A DNA stretch of 64,000 nt from Mucilaginibacter limnophilus. GTDB taxonomy: Bacteria; Bacteroidota; Bacteroidia; Sphingobacteriales; Sphingobacteriaceae. The translations under genes were made by a program, and so were the position numbers. The stretch covers positions 930,001 through 994,000 of the forward strand of contig NZ_SACK01000001.1 in NCBI RefSeq assembly GCF_004005815.1, read 5' to 3'. This document shows, one piece after another, positions 26,803 through 36,213 of this stretch; position 1 is the stretch's first letter, and the number at the start of each line of letters is the position of its first letter. The notes beneath the pieces were generated by a model, which was not told where the DNA came from, ran no database searches, and saw nothing but the letters and a program-made list of their open reading frames with translations.

Positions 26803-27513
26803 ATGCTCGAACAGTACGACCTGTATAACCTGATGGTGCTTGATATTGAAACGGTACCACAATACCGTAACTATGAAGAAGTACCACCACAATTTCAAAA
26901 GCTTTGGGAGGCTAAAACGCAGACTTTGCGTAAGGAGGCAACACCGCATGAGTTTTATGACAGGGCGGGTATATGGGCCGAATTTGGTAAGATAGTATGT
27001 ATTTCCGTCGGAATTTTTACCGGAGGAAAAAGTACAGGGCTGCGGGTAAAGTCATTTTCGGGGCACGACGAAAAAGAAGTACTTACCGGCTTTTGTGACT
27101 TGCTTAACCGTCAACCGCAAAACATGGTGTTATGCGCGCATAACGGCCGTGAATTTGACTTTCCTTATTTGTGCCGCCGTATGCTGATCAACGGACTAAA
27201 ACATCCACCCCAATTAGAGATTTCTGGTAAAAAGCCCTGGGAAATAAACCACCTTGATACCATGGACCTGTGGAAGTTTGGCGACTATAAAAGCTTTACC
27301 TCATTAAGTTTATTGACAGCCATTTTTGATATACCAACACCGAAAGATGATATTGACGGCAGTATGGTAGGGCATGTATATTGGGAAGAAAACGCTGTTG
27401 ACCGCATATGCACTTACTGCCAAAAGGATGTTGTCGCGACGGCTCAGCTTATCAGGCGTTTTAGGGGAGAAGAACTTATCCTTGACGAAAACATCACCAT
27501 TGTAGGCTGCTGA
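26803..27513 (+). CDS. DnaQ-fold 3'-5' exonuclease (PolB-related)
   Basis: The protein has the ribonuclease H-like exonuclease fold: MVLDIETVP (ExoI, Asp and Glu), HNGREFDFPYLCRRM (ExoII) and a C-terminal CTYCQKDVVATAQL, where the catalytic Asp and upstream Tyr form an ExoIII of the DEDDy type. It belongs with predicted exonucleases related to the PolB proofreading domain. The role is nucleic-acid trimming; a precise pathway is unknown. The stop overlaps the next start (TGATG), so the two are translationally coupled. Confidence 0.87.
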   Translation: MLEQYDLYNLMVLDIETVPQYRNYEEVPPQFQKLWEAKTQTLRKEATPHEFYDRAGIWAEFGKIVCISVGIFTGGKSTGLRVKSFSGHDEKEVLTGFCDLLNRQPQNMVLCAHNGREFDFPYLCRRMLINGLKHPPQLEISGKKPWEINHLDTMDLWKFGDYKSFTSLSLLTAIFDIPTPKDDIDGSMVGHVYWEENAVDRICTYCQKDVVATAQLIRRFRGEELILDENITIVGC

Positions 27514-29210
27514 TGCTTAAAGTAAACAATCTTCATGTCGGTTTTAAAACGCAAAATGGTTTATTTGAAGCCGTAAAAGGAATATCGTTTACAGTAAATA
27601 CAGGCGAAACCATTGGTATTGTCGGCGAATCAGGCTCTGGTAAATCGGTCACTTCACTTGCAGTAATGGGCCTGCTGGATAAAATGCAGGTTGAAATAAA
27701 AGGCGAAATATTGCTGGATGACATTAATATCTGCAGCCTGTCTGAAAACGCTATGCGGCAACTTCGCGGCGATCATATCGCTATGATTTTCCAGGAACCT
27801 ATGACGTCGCTTAACCCCGTACTCACATGCGGCTACCAGGTTGCCGAAGCAATTAAAGAACATAAAGATATCACCGATAAAAAAGTGTTGCGGGAAATGG
27901 TGATTGGCCTTTTTAACGAAGTGCAATTGCCGCGTCCTGATAGTATTTTCGATAGTTACCCGCACCAGTTATCAGGCGGACAAAAGCAGAGGGTGATGAT
28001 CGCAATGGCACTTTCATGCAATCCGGAACTTTTGATAGCCGACGAGCCTACCACCGCGCTTGATGTTACCGTACAAAAAACCATCATTGAGTTGCTGCAA
28101 AAAATAAAAGCCGAAAGGCAAATGAGCCTGATTTTTATTTCGCATGACCTGGGGGTAATTAATCAAATTGCCGACCGTGTGCTGGTAATGTATAAAGGCG
28201 AGATTGTTGAACAGGCGCCGGTAAGCAAACTGTTTGATGATCCTCAGCATCCTTACACTCGGGGTTTGCTGGCTTGCCGGCCTTCTCCGCACAGGCAACT
28301 GAAATACTTGCCGACTGTTGCCGATTTTGTAAATGCTGATAAATGCCCCTGTATAAAAGATGTTACTGAAAAATATGCATATGGGCCTGGCGAGATTGAG
28401 CAGCGCAGGAATGAGTTATACAAACGAGAACCAATATTAAAAGCAGATTGCTTAAGCACGTGGTATCCGGTGCATGCCGACTTTTTTGGCAGATCAAAAG
28501 AGATGATAAAGGCTGTAGATGAGGTTAGCTTTAATGTATACCCGGGAGAAACACTGGGTTTGGTAGGCGAATCGGGCAGCGGGAAGACTACTTTAGGGCG
28601 AAGCCTTTTAAGGTTGATTGAGCCAACGGCGGGTACTGTCAGCTTTGAGAGTATTAACCTGCAAAAGTTGGGTGTTAAAGATCTGCGATTAATTCGCCGT
28701 GATATGCAGATTATTTTTCAGGACCCTTATTCATCCCTCAATCCGCGGTTAACAATAGGTCAGTCGCTTATGGAACCGTTGCAGGTTCATGACATGTATA
28801 GAAATGATAACGGCCGTCGAAAAAAAGTTATAGAAGTGCTTGAGCGAGTTAGCCTTTCCCCCGACTTTTTTAACCGCTATCCGCACGAGTTTTCGGGCGG
28901 ACAAAGGCAGCGTATTGTTATAGCAAGGGCACTGGTATTGCAACCAAAGTTTATCATCTGCGATGAATCTGTTTCAGCGCTCGATGTTTCGGTACAAGCT
29001 CAGGTACTAAATTTACTTCGCGAATTACAAGAGGAATTCAATCTGACCTATATTTTTATTTCTCACGATCTTTCGGTTATCAAACATATATCCGACAGGA
29101 TGATGGTAATGAACAAAGGACAAATGGTTGAAATGGGTTACCCTGAAGATATTTATGCTAACCCAAAGCAAGAATACACCAAACGGTTAATTGCAGCTAT
29201 ACCGGAGTAA
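27513..29210 (+). CDS. Double-ATPase ABC transporter protein (oligopeptide/dipeptide type)
   Basis: Two ABC ATPase domains lie in tandem, each with Walker A (GESGSGKS/T), signature (LSGGQKQR, FSGGQRQR) and Walker B (LLIADEPTTALD, FIICDESVSALD). The layout matches DppD-DppF fusions such as YejF or GsiA. Each half has the oligopeptide-type C-terminal extension. No permease or binding protein gene is nearby, so its partners are elsewhere. It starts at the ATG overlapping the exonuclease stop and converges within 2 bp with the next gene. Confidence 0.92.
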   Translation: MLKVNNLHVGFKTQNGLFEAVKGISFTVNTGETIGIVGESGSGKSVTSLAVMGLLDKMQVEIKGEILLDDINICSLSENAMRQLRGDHIAMIFQEPMTSLNPVLTCGYQVAEAIKEHKDITDKKVLREMVIGLFNEVQLPRPDSIFDSYPHQLSGGQKQRVMIAMALSCNPELLIADEPTTALDVTVQKTIIELLQKIKAERQMSLIFISHDLGVINQIADRVLVMYKGEIVEQAPVSKLFDDPQHPYTRGLLACRPSPHRQLKYLPTVADFVNADKCPCIKDVTEKYAYGPGEIEQRRNELYKREPILKADCLSTWYPVHADFFGRSKEMIKAVDEVSFNVYPGETLGLVGESGSGKTTLGRSLLRLIEPTAGTVSFESINLQKLGVKDLRLIRRDMQIIFQDPYSSLNPRLTIGQSLMEPLQVHDMYRNDNGRRKKVIEVLERVSLSPDFFNRYPHEFSGGQRQRIVIARALVLQPKFIICDESVSALDVSVQAQVLNLLRELQEEFNLTYIFISHDLSVIKHISDRMMVMNKGQMVEMGYPEDIYANPKQEYTKRLIAAIPE

Positions 29211-29212
29211 TT

Positions 29213-29683
29213 TTAAAAACTTTCGTCGTAATTGAATTTTGCATCATTAAATACCCGTTCTTTAGTAGGGGTAATCAAAAGAAAATACACCATCAGCGCA
29301 CCCGATATCATTAGAAAGAACAAATTGCCGGTTATAAAGAATACCGCTATTCCGAACAGCGAAGGACCTTCTAATAAAGCTGATTTAATAATCATAGCAG
29401 TTTGATACTTTGCCAATTTTTGTGTTGGTGTAGCATCAGTTTGTATATTTTCTAATTGACGTTTACCAAGCATGTTGCATAACAGAAAACCAACAACAGC
29501 AAATACAGGAACAATAAATGTTAAAATATCGCCTGTGTTTATTTCAAAATGAGTTTTGCCTGCCTGTAAATTGAAAGTAACTGCAGCAAACAATAATTGC
29601 CCAACTAACAACGCAAAATGGATAATTAATATTGATTTGAAAACAGCCGGTGAAGGTGTGGTAAAGTTTTTGTCGGGTTGCAT
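29213..29683 (-). CDS. Four-span membrane protein of unknown function
   Basis: Four hydrophobic helices are visible (ILIIHFALLVGQLLFAA, DILTFIVPVFAVVGFLL, IIKSALLEGPSLFGIAVFF and FFLMISGALMVYFLLI), with short loops. I do not recognise the family; it is common in Sphingobacteriaceae-type genomes. The ATG at 29683 is preferred over a GTG at 29722 because the extra N-terminus is polar and atypical. The stop is 2 bp from that of the ABC gene, leaving no terminator between them. Confidence 0.7.
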   Translation of the reverse strand: MQPDKNFTTPSPAVFKSILIIHFALLVGQLLFAAVTFNLQAGKTHFEINTGDILTFIVPVFAVVGFLLCNMLGKRQLENIQTDATPTQKLAKYQTAMIIKSALLEGPSLFGIAVFFITGNLFFLMISGALMVYFLLITPTKERVFNDAKFNYDESF

Positions 29684-29747
29684 ATAAGGTTTGTATTGAT
29701 TGGTAAATGTAGCAAAATGCACAATATCAAAACCTGAACACTTTATC

Positions 29748-29755
29748 TATATTTG
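29748..29755 (+). promoter_or_regulatory. Putative -7 element of rnr
   Basis: TATATTTG matches TAnnTTTG 62 bp before the GTG start of rnr; no -33 TTG is seen. Confidence 0.3.
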
Positions 29756-29817
29756 AGTGTTATTAAATAACGTCAAAAAGCCGGATAGCTTAAATAGGAT
29801 CCGCATTATAAACTACC

Positions 29818-31953
29818 GTGAGTAAAAGGAAAAATAATTCTACCATAAAACAATTGCTGACACAGTTAGTACTTGGTGTGTTCGAGCAAAACGGCAATAC
29901 GCCGTTAAACTATAAGCAGGTATCGGCTAAATTAAATATCCACGATCCTGAATCGCGCGATATTATTCTTGAGATACTAAAGGACGAGACCAGGAAAAAT
30001 ACGATAAAACAAATATCGCCCGGTAAATTTCAGTTGCTTGAACTAAAAACTTTTGTTGAAGGTCGTGTAGATATGACAGCAGATGGTTCGGCGTTTATTG
30101 TGACCGATGATGCCGACGAGTCGGATATTTTCGTGGCACCCCGTAAACTGCGCACAGCGCTTAACGGCGACCGTGTAAAAGTATACGTATATGCAAAAAG
30201 CCGCGGCCGTAACAAAGAAGGGGAAGTTATAGAGATACTCGAGCGCCGTAAAATGGAGTTCAGCGGTTTGGTAAAACTGTCGGACAAATACGCGTTTTTT
30301 ATGCCCGACGACCGCAAAATGCTGCACGACATCTTTATTCCGCTTACTGAACTTAATGGTGCGCGAAACGGCATAAAAGCCGTGGCTGAAATTACCGATT
30401 GGCCCGCTGGTGCAAAAAATCCTGTTGGAAGGATAAAGCATATACTGGGTGAACAGGGTGAGAACGATACCGAGATGAACGCTATCCTGGCTGAGTATGG
30501 TTTCCCGTTATCATTTCCTGCAGATGTTGAGCGTGAGGCAGAAGAAATTTCAGATGAAATCAGTCAGGAGGAAATTGCAAAACGTCGTGATTTCAGAGAT
30601 GTGATTACCTTCACTATCGACCCTTATGACGCGAAAGATTTTGATGATGCCTTATCATTCAAAATACTTGAAAACGGTAATTATGAGGTAGGTGTACATA
30701 TTGCAGATGTAGCCCATTATATTGAGCCCGACTCGGCGCTTGACAAAGAAGCATTTGAACGCGGCACCTCGGTTTACCTGGTTGACAGGGTAATACCAAT
30801 GCTGCCCGAAAGGTTGTCAAACGGCTTGTGTTCGCTTCGGCCTAAAGAAGATAAATTGTGTTTTGCTGCAGTTTTTGAGCTTGATGCAAATGCTAATATC
30901 GTCACCGAGTGGTTTGGCAAAACTATTATCCACTCAAACAGGCGCTTTACTTATGAGGAAGTGCAGGAGATCATTGAGGCTAAAGAAGGCGAGTACAGCG
31001 AAGAAATCTTAAAATTAAATGAGCTCGCCTACATTCTGCGTGAGCGGAAATTTAAAGCCGGCGCTATCAGCTTTGAAACTACAGAAGTAAAATTCAAGCT
31101 GGATGAAAACAGCAAGCCCATCGGGGTTTACGTCAAAGAACGTAAAGACGCGCATAAACTGATAGAAGACTTTATGCTGCTTGCCAACCGCAAGGTAGCC
31201 GAGTTTGTGAGCAAAAAAGGCAAGGGCAAACGCAAGTATACTTTTGTTTACCGTGTACACGATGCGCCCAAGCCCGAAACGCTGGCCAATTTTGCACAAT
31301 TTGCAGCGAGGTTCGGTTATAAGATCAATACCAAAAGCGATAAGGAAGTAGCCAGGTCGCTTAATTACCTGATGGAAAGCGTTGAAGGCCGCAAAGAACA
31401 GAACGTTTTAACGCATCTGGCAATCCGCTCAATGGCTAAGGCAATTTATACTACAAAGGGCACCAGTCATTACGGTTTGGCGTTTGATCATTATACTCAC
31501 TTTACTTCGCCAATACGCCGTTACCCGGATGTGATGGTGCATAGGTTGCTGTTTCATTACCTAAACGAGGGGCAATCGGCCAACGCTGAGCACTATGAAA
31601 AGCTTTGTGAGCACAGTTCACAAATGGAGAAAAAAGCTGCCGATGCCGAACGTGCTTCAGTTAAATACAAACAAGCCGAATACCTGGCCGACCAGGTAGG
31701 TAATACTTTCAATGGCATTATCTCCGGCGTAACCGAATGGGGCATGTATGTCGAAATTATTGAGAACAAATGCGAGGGCATGATTCGCCTGCGCGACATA
31801 ACTGACGATTTTTATACGCTCGACGAAAAGAACTACGCAATCATCGGTCAGCGTAAAAAGAAAGTTTATCAACTTGGCGACGAGGTGCAAGTTCGGGTTA
31901 AGCAGGTTGATCTTACTAAAAAGCAAATAGATTTTACCTTAGTGCAGGAGTGA
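29818..31953 (+). CDS. rnr: Ribonuclease R
   Basis: RNase R degrades structured RNA 3' to 5'. The N-terminal winged-helix-like part is followed by cold-shock domains (DGSAFIVTDDADESDIFV), the RNB catalytic domain with DPYDAKDFDDALSF, and a C-terminal S1 domain (TFNGIISGVTEWGMYVEI). The 711 residues are normal. The start is GTG at 29818; no in-frame ATG is close upstream. The following gene begins 21 bp after the stop with its own promoter element. Confidence 0.96.
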   Translation: MSKRKNNSTIKQLLTQLVLGVFEQNGNTPLNYKQVSAKLNIHDPESRDIILEILKDETRKNTIKQISPGKFQLLELKTFVEGRVDMTADGSAFIVTDDADESDIFVAPRKLRTALNGDRVKVYVYAKSRGRNKEGEVIEILERRKMEFSGLVKLSDKYAFFMPDDRKMLHDIFIPLTELNGARNGIKAVAEITDWPAGAKNPVGRIKHILGEQGENDTEMNAILAEYGFPLSFPADVEREAEEISDEISQEEIAKRRDFRDVITFTIDPYDAKDFDDALSFKILENGNYEVGVHIADVAHYIEPDSALDKEAFERGTSVYLVDRVIPMLPERLSNGLCSLRPKEDKLCFAAVFELDANANIVTEWFGKTIIHSNRRFTYEEVQEIIEAKEGEYSEEILKLNELAYILRERKFKAGAISFETTEVKFKLDENSKPIGVYVKERKDAHKLIEDFMLLANRKVAEFVSKKGKGKRKYTFVYRVHDAPKPETLANFAQFAARFGYKINTKSDKEVARSLNYLMESVEGRKEQNVLTHLAIRSMAKAIYTTKGTSHYGLAFDHYTHFTSPIRRYPDVMVHRLLFHYLNEGQSANAEHYEKLCEHSSQMEKKAADAERASVKYKQAEYLADQVGNTFNGIISGVTEWGMYVEIIENKCEGMIRLRDITDDFYTLDEKNYAIIGQRKKKVYQLGDEVQVRVKQVDLTKKQIDFTLVQE

Positions 31954-31954
31954 G

Positions 31955-31962
31955 TATATTTG
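31955..31962 (+). promoter_or_regulatory. Putative -7 element before the polyprenyl synthase gene
   Basis: TATATTTG matches TAnnTTTG 12 nt before the ATG at 31975, suggesting a very short leader; the gene could also be read through from rnr. Confidence 0.35.
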
Positions 31963-31974
31963 CCCTGTTAGTAC

Positions 31975-32949
31975 ATGAAGAAACTTAGCGAACTGCAGGA
32001 AATCATTATTGATGCCCTTGGCCAATACAAACTGCCTGCCCACCCGAACGAACTTTACGAACCTATAACGTATATACTTAGCATTGGTGGTAAACGCCTG
32101 CGCCCTGCGCTGGTACTTATGGCCTGCGATATGTTTGGCGGCAGGGTAGAAGATGCCGTTCAACCGGCTTTGGCTATTGAGGTTTTCCATAATTTTACGT
32201 TAATGCATGATGATATTATGGATAAAGCTCCGTTACGCCGGGGTAAAGCCACCGTGCATGAAAAATGGAATCAGAACATTGCCATACTTTCAGGCGACGC
32301 CATGATGGTTGAAGCCAATAAGCTGATGATGCAGGTTGATGACAAAATATTGCGTCCTGTGCTCGATATATTTAATAAGACAGCTCAAGGCGTATGCGAA
32401 GGGCAGCAACTTGATATGAATTTTGAAGACGATAACAAAGTTTCCATTGAAGAGTATCTTGAAATGATACGCCTTAAAACGGCGGTATTGCTTGGGGGCG
32501 CGTTAAAAATAGGAGCGCTTATTGGTGGGACTGATGCTGCTAACGCTCAAAACTTATACGATTTTGGGGTCAATCTTGGCATAGCCTTCCAACTTCAGGA
32601 TGATATATTGGATGTGTATGGCGACCCACAGAAATTTGGTAAGCAGGTGGGTGGTGACATTATTTCAAACAAGAAGACCTTTTTGCTGATAAAAGCGCTT
32701 GAACTGGCACGGCAGGCAAATGCAGGAGAACTTACAGAATGGGTATCGGCTATTGATTTTGACAAAGCAGAAAAAGTTGCAGCTGTAACAGCTATTTACA
32801 ATGAGTTGCAAGTACGCAGCTATGCCGAAACAGCCATGAACAGCTACGCTGAAGTCGCCTTTAAAGCACTTGACTCTATCTCGTTACCCGAAGATCGTAA
32901 ACAATACCTGCGCGATTTTGCCGATAGTTTAATGGTAAGGGATTACTAA
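31975..32949 (+). CDS. Polyprenyl diphosphate synthase (IspB-like)
   Basis: This trans-prenyltransferase makes the isoprenoid chain of menaquinone. The two Asp-rich motifs are DDIMDKAPLRRG (first) and LQDDILDVYGD (second), with FQLQDD and GGKRLRPALVLMA before. The length of 324 is normal. A chain length cannot be read exactly, but no bulky Phe lies just before the first motif (VFHNFTLMHDD), so a long product is plausible. It converges with the exonuclease gene with 3 bp between stops. Confidence 0.92.
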   Translation: MKKLSELQEIIIDALGQYKLPAHPNELYEPITYILSIGGKRLRPALVLMACDMFGGRVEDAVQPALAIEVFHNFTLMHDDIMDKAPLRRGKATVHEKWNQNIAILSGDAMMVEANKLMMQVDDKILRPVLDIFNKTAQGVCEGQQLDMNFEDDNKVSIEEYLEMIRLKTAVLLGGALKIGALIGGTDAANAQNLYDFGVNLGIAFQLQDDILDVYGDPQKFGKQVGGDIISNKKTFLLIKALELARQANAGELTEWVSAIDFDKAEKVAAVTAIYNELQVRSYAETAMNSYAEVAFKALDSISLPEDRKQYLRDFADSLMVRDY

Positions 32950-32952
32950 CAG

Positions 32953-33981
32953 TTATCCCTTTTTAAACTTATCAGCCAATAATTTCAGCATATCGTCATT
33001 TATCGGCTGGGCTGGCTTATCATCTTGCTTTTTGTTTTGATAAGGCCTGTTTGATTGCTGGTTATATTGCGGCTTTTGGAAGCCTTTCCCCACCGGATTG
33101 CTTTGTGGAGGTGGAGCAGGCTGCTGTTGCTGTGGTTTTGGTTGAGAAGCTACTCTTGCTTGTCTTTCAGCTGCTTTGCGCCCGTTCCAGCGTTTGTATA
33201 TTTCGTCAACCTTACGCTTGGTGTACAACGGAAAATCGCCCTGCATTAACCATGAATAGTAGCTTGGCTCAACGTCAAATACATCTTCAAGGCGTTTACC
33301 CTTATGCTTACCAAAGTTTATCAATTCTTCGCCTGCTTCATTGTACACCAACCTGCCCGCAAAATCAACAGGTTTGCTAAGATTAGTAAATTTGTGCAAG
33401 GCTTCTACATCACCCACAACGGGTATGCTTTTTACACCCTTTTTGTCTTCCCATTCATGTTCATGATACCTGGCTATTTGTGCAAGCAGTACTTCCATGG
33501 TTGCACGTGTATCGGCTTCGGCACTGTGTGCGTTGATAATCTGTTTACCACAATAAAATTGATAGGCAGCTTTTAATGTGCGCTGTTCCATCTGATGGAA
33601 AATGTTTTGTACATCAACAAAATGGCGGTTGTCCAGATCGAATTCAACACCGGCACGCAAAAACTCTTCCATCAGCATGGGAATATCAAACTTGTTTGAA
33701 TTATAACCCGCTAAATCACTTATATGTATAAAGTCTGCAATCTCCTGGGCAATCGCTTCAAAAATTGGGGCCTCGGCTACATGTTCGTCATAAATACCAT
33801 GAACCATTGACGACTCTAGCGGGATAGGCATACCGGGGTTTGCCCGCCATGTTTTTACTTCTTCGCTGCCATCAGGATGAAGTTTAATAACAGCGATTTC
33901 AAGTATTCGGTCGGTACCAATATTAACCCCGGTAGTTTCGAGGTCAAAAAATGCCAGTGGGCGCTTTAAAACAAGTTTCAT
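32953..33981 (-). CDS. DnaQ-like 3'-5' exonuclease with disordered tail
   Basis: DEDD exonuclease motifs are present: FFDLETTG (ExoI), AGYNSNKFDIPML (ExoII) and HSAEADTRATMEV (ExoIII, DEDDh type). A middle region contains INFGKHKGKRLEDV and a second small domain (DUF3820-like), and the last 60 residues are Gln/Pro/Lys-rich and disordered. The protein resembles the epsilon proofreading subunit but carries this extra domain, so it may be a repair or RNA-related exonuclease. It is divergent from the DUF3857 cluster. Confidence 0.9.
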   Translation of the reverse strand: MKLVLKRPLAFFDLETTGVNIGTDRILEIAVIKLHPDGSEEVKTWRANPGMPIPLESSMVHGIYDEHVAEAPIFEAIAQEIADFIHISDLAGYNSNKFDIPMLMEEFLRAGVEFDLDNRHFVDVQNIFHQMEQRTLKAAYQFYCGKQIINAHSAEADTRATMEVLLAQIARYHEHEWEDKKGVKSIPVVGDVEALHKFTNLSKPVDFAGRLVYNEAGEELINFGKHKGKRLEDVFDVEPSYYSWLMQGDFPLYTKRKVDEIYKRWNGRKAAERQARVASQPKPQQQQPAPPPQSNPVGKGFQKPQYNQQSNRPYQNKKQDDKPAQPINDDMLKLLADKFKKG

Positions 33982-34088
33982 AATATTCTTAAGGCTGCAA
34001 AAATCCGAAAAACTTTTGGTACCGTGAATTTTATTTGCTCATCTTCTAACAATTAAGTACCTTCAAAGTGCTAAACCAATTAAATACC

Positions 34089-36140
34089 ATGAAATTTATT
34101 ATTGCAATTTTTATATTCTGCACTTTTGGTGTTGTAACCTCGTTTGCGCAACGTCAACCTGAAAACTTAACTTATCAAGTGAATACATCTTTCAGCTCGT
34201 CGTCTTTTTTTAAGCCCGACTTTCCGGAAGGTTCGGTATCTCCACAGGAAATAAATATGCAAAGTTATGCTGGTGATACATCGGCTGTTGCTTTGGTTTT
34301 AAATGAGAATGGCAAAGCCTTTTTTATAAGCAATACAGCTAATCCTCCAATACAATTCGAATATCATGTAAGAATTAAAATACTAAAAGATAAAGGCTTA
34401 TCATACGGAGAAATAGAAATACCGCTGTACAATCGTGACAAAGGCAGTTACGAACGTTTGCGTGAGGTAAAGGCAGCAACTTTTTATAAAGACGAATCAG
34501 GTGCGGTAAAAAAAGCCACGTTAACCGATGATATGATAAAAACCATCAAACTTGATGAACACAATACTGTAGTGAGATTTACAATGCCTGCACTTAAAAA
34601 AGGTTGTGTAATTGATTATAAATACATCACAGAAACACCTTACATCAATAACTTCAAAACCTGGAAATTTCAGTGGCTTATTCCAAAAGTGCAATCGGTT
34701 TTCAACGTAAGCATACCTCAAATATTTGGCTATGAAGTTGCAATGAAAGGAACGCTTAAACTGGATTCAAACGCGGTTCAACAGGAAAAGAAATGCTATT
34801 ATTATAATAACAATGTTAGTGATTGCCTGGATGCTGTATATATCATGAAAAATATCCCGGCTTTACATGTTGAGCCTTTTATGCCAGGTTTGAAAAACTA
34901 TGCATCAGCTTTATATTTTCAACTTACTGATATGACTGCAATACCAAATTTCGCCGACAGAAATTATGGCGTGCACTTGAACATTGGTAAAGATTGGAAT
35001 GAACTGGAAAAATATCTTAAAACCCATGATGAGTTGGGAGAGCAGCTAAAGAAGAAAGATGTTTTAAAAAACGAAATGGCCAAAGTACTGCAAGGTAAAA
35101 CAGATGCTGAAGATAAAGCCAAAACCATCTATAAATTTATTCAAAATGCCATTAAATGGAATGGTGTGCGCAGCATATTCAGTCCGGCAGGTATTAAAAA
35201 AGCATATGAAAGACATACAGGAAACAGTGCTGATATCAACCTTGCGCTTATTTCTGCATTAAGTACAGCAGGTATAAAAGCCGAAGCAGTAGTAATGTCA
35301 TCGCACGAAAATGGTTTAATCACACGCGACATTCCCAGCCTAAATGATTTTGATTATCTAATAGCCAGGGTAACAATAAATAACAAACAATATTTTGCTG
35401 ATGCTACGGACATATCACTTGCTTTTAGCCAATTGCCCGAAAGGGCTATAAACGTTAACAAAGTATGGCTTATTAACATGGCGGGAAGTAATGTTTGGAT
35501 AGACGCACCAACCACAGATAATGGAAACGATGATATTGATATATCATTATTACTACAGCCGGATGGTAGACTTAAAGGCACCATAACCATCACTGCTACA
35601 GGTTATGCAGCATACGTTCACCGGCATAGTATAAAACAATTTGCCACACAGCATGAATATTTGAACATGCTCGAAAAAAGCAGGATGGTCACTATAACAA
35701 ATGCTGATATAACAAATAGCGACAATGTTGAACTGCCATTTAAGGCAACATATCAAATAGAAGCGAAACTACCAGATGATAACAAAATTGATTTAGGCCA
35801 AATTATACCCAAGGAAACTCCACCTGACTTCAAACAGCAATCGCGTGTTTATCCGATTGACATGACAAATACCCCGCAAACATCATATAAAATTGTTTTT
35901 GACACGGGCGACAATTATGTAATTAAAAAAGCACCTCAAGATGTTTCAGAAACTTTACCGGGTGAAGGGGGTAAACTAAGCACTGTGGTTAAAAATGAAG
36001 GTAACAAGTTTGTGCTGCAACAAAGTATTTTAATTAATAAAAACTTGTTTTCTCCCAAGGAATATCAGGATATTAAGCACTTTTTTGATAAAGCATTAAC
36101 ATCAGGGAACCTTACAGTAATAATTGGTAAAAAAATTTAA
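34089..36140 (+). CDS. DUF3857 protein 1 with degenerate transglutaminase domain
   Basis: A signal peptide (from the ATG at 34089, ending FAQ) precedes an N-terminal DUF3857 domain (ISNTANPPIQFEYHVRIKILKDKG, GCVIDYKYITETPY). A transglutaminase-like domain follows (about 325-450), in which the usual catalytic Cys is missing (HTGNSADINLALISALSTAGI where GDCKDLA is typical) and the His position reads FDYLIARV; the terminal Asp (FADATD) remains. It is likely inactive, perhaps structural. It is the first of three tandem paralogues; the gap to the second is 73 bp. Confidence 0.85.
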   Translation: MKFIIAIFIFCTFGVVTSFAQRQPENLTYQVNTSFSSSSFFKPDFPEGSVSPQEINMQSYAGDTSAVALVLNENGKAFFISNTANPPIQFEYHVRIKILKDKGLSYGEIEIPLYNRDKGSYERLREVKAATFYKDESGAVKKATLTDDMIKTIKLDEHNTVVRFTMPALKKGCVIDYKYITETPYINNFKTWKFQWLIPKVQSVFNVSIPQIFGYEVAMKGTLKLDSNAVQQEKKCYYYNNNVSDCLDAVYIMKNIPALHVEPFMPGLKNYASALYFQLTDMTAIPNFADRNYGVHLNIGKDWNELEKYLKTHDELGEQLKKKDVLKNEMAKVLQGKTDAEDKAKTIYKFIQNAIKWNGVRSIFSPAGIKKAYERHTGNSADINLALISALSTAGIKAEAVVMSSHENGLITRDIPSLNDFDYLIARVTINNKQYFADATDISLAFSQLPERAINVNKVWLINMAGSNVWIDAPTTDNGNDDIDISLLLQPDGRLKGTITITATGYAAYVHRHSIKQFATQHEYLNMLEKSRMVTITNADITNSDNVELPFKATYQIEAKLPDDNKIDLGQIIPKETPPDFKQQSRVYPIDMTNTPQTSYKIVFDTGDNYVIKKAPQDVSETLPGEGGKLSTVVKNEGNKFVLQQSILINKNLFSPKEYQDIKHFFDKALTSGNLTVIIGKKI

Positions 36141-36213
36141 AAGCCTCAATTTATTTAGCATTTTTGTTGACGGTGATTTATAATTAAGCACCGTGATCTA
36201 AACCTTTTGTTCG

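Noticed and set aside
36170..36194. ACGGTG/CACCGT inverted repeat between DUF3857 genes 1 and 2
   Set aside because: The arms are 6 bp with a 13-nt AT-rich loop and no T tract, too weak to call a terminator or operator.
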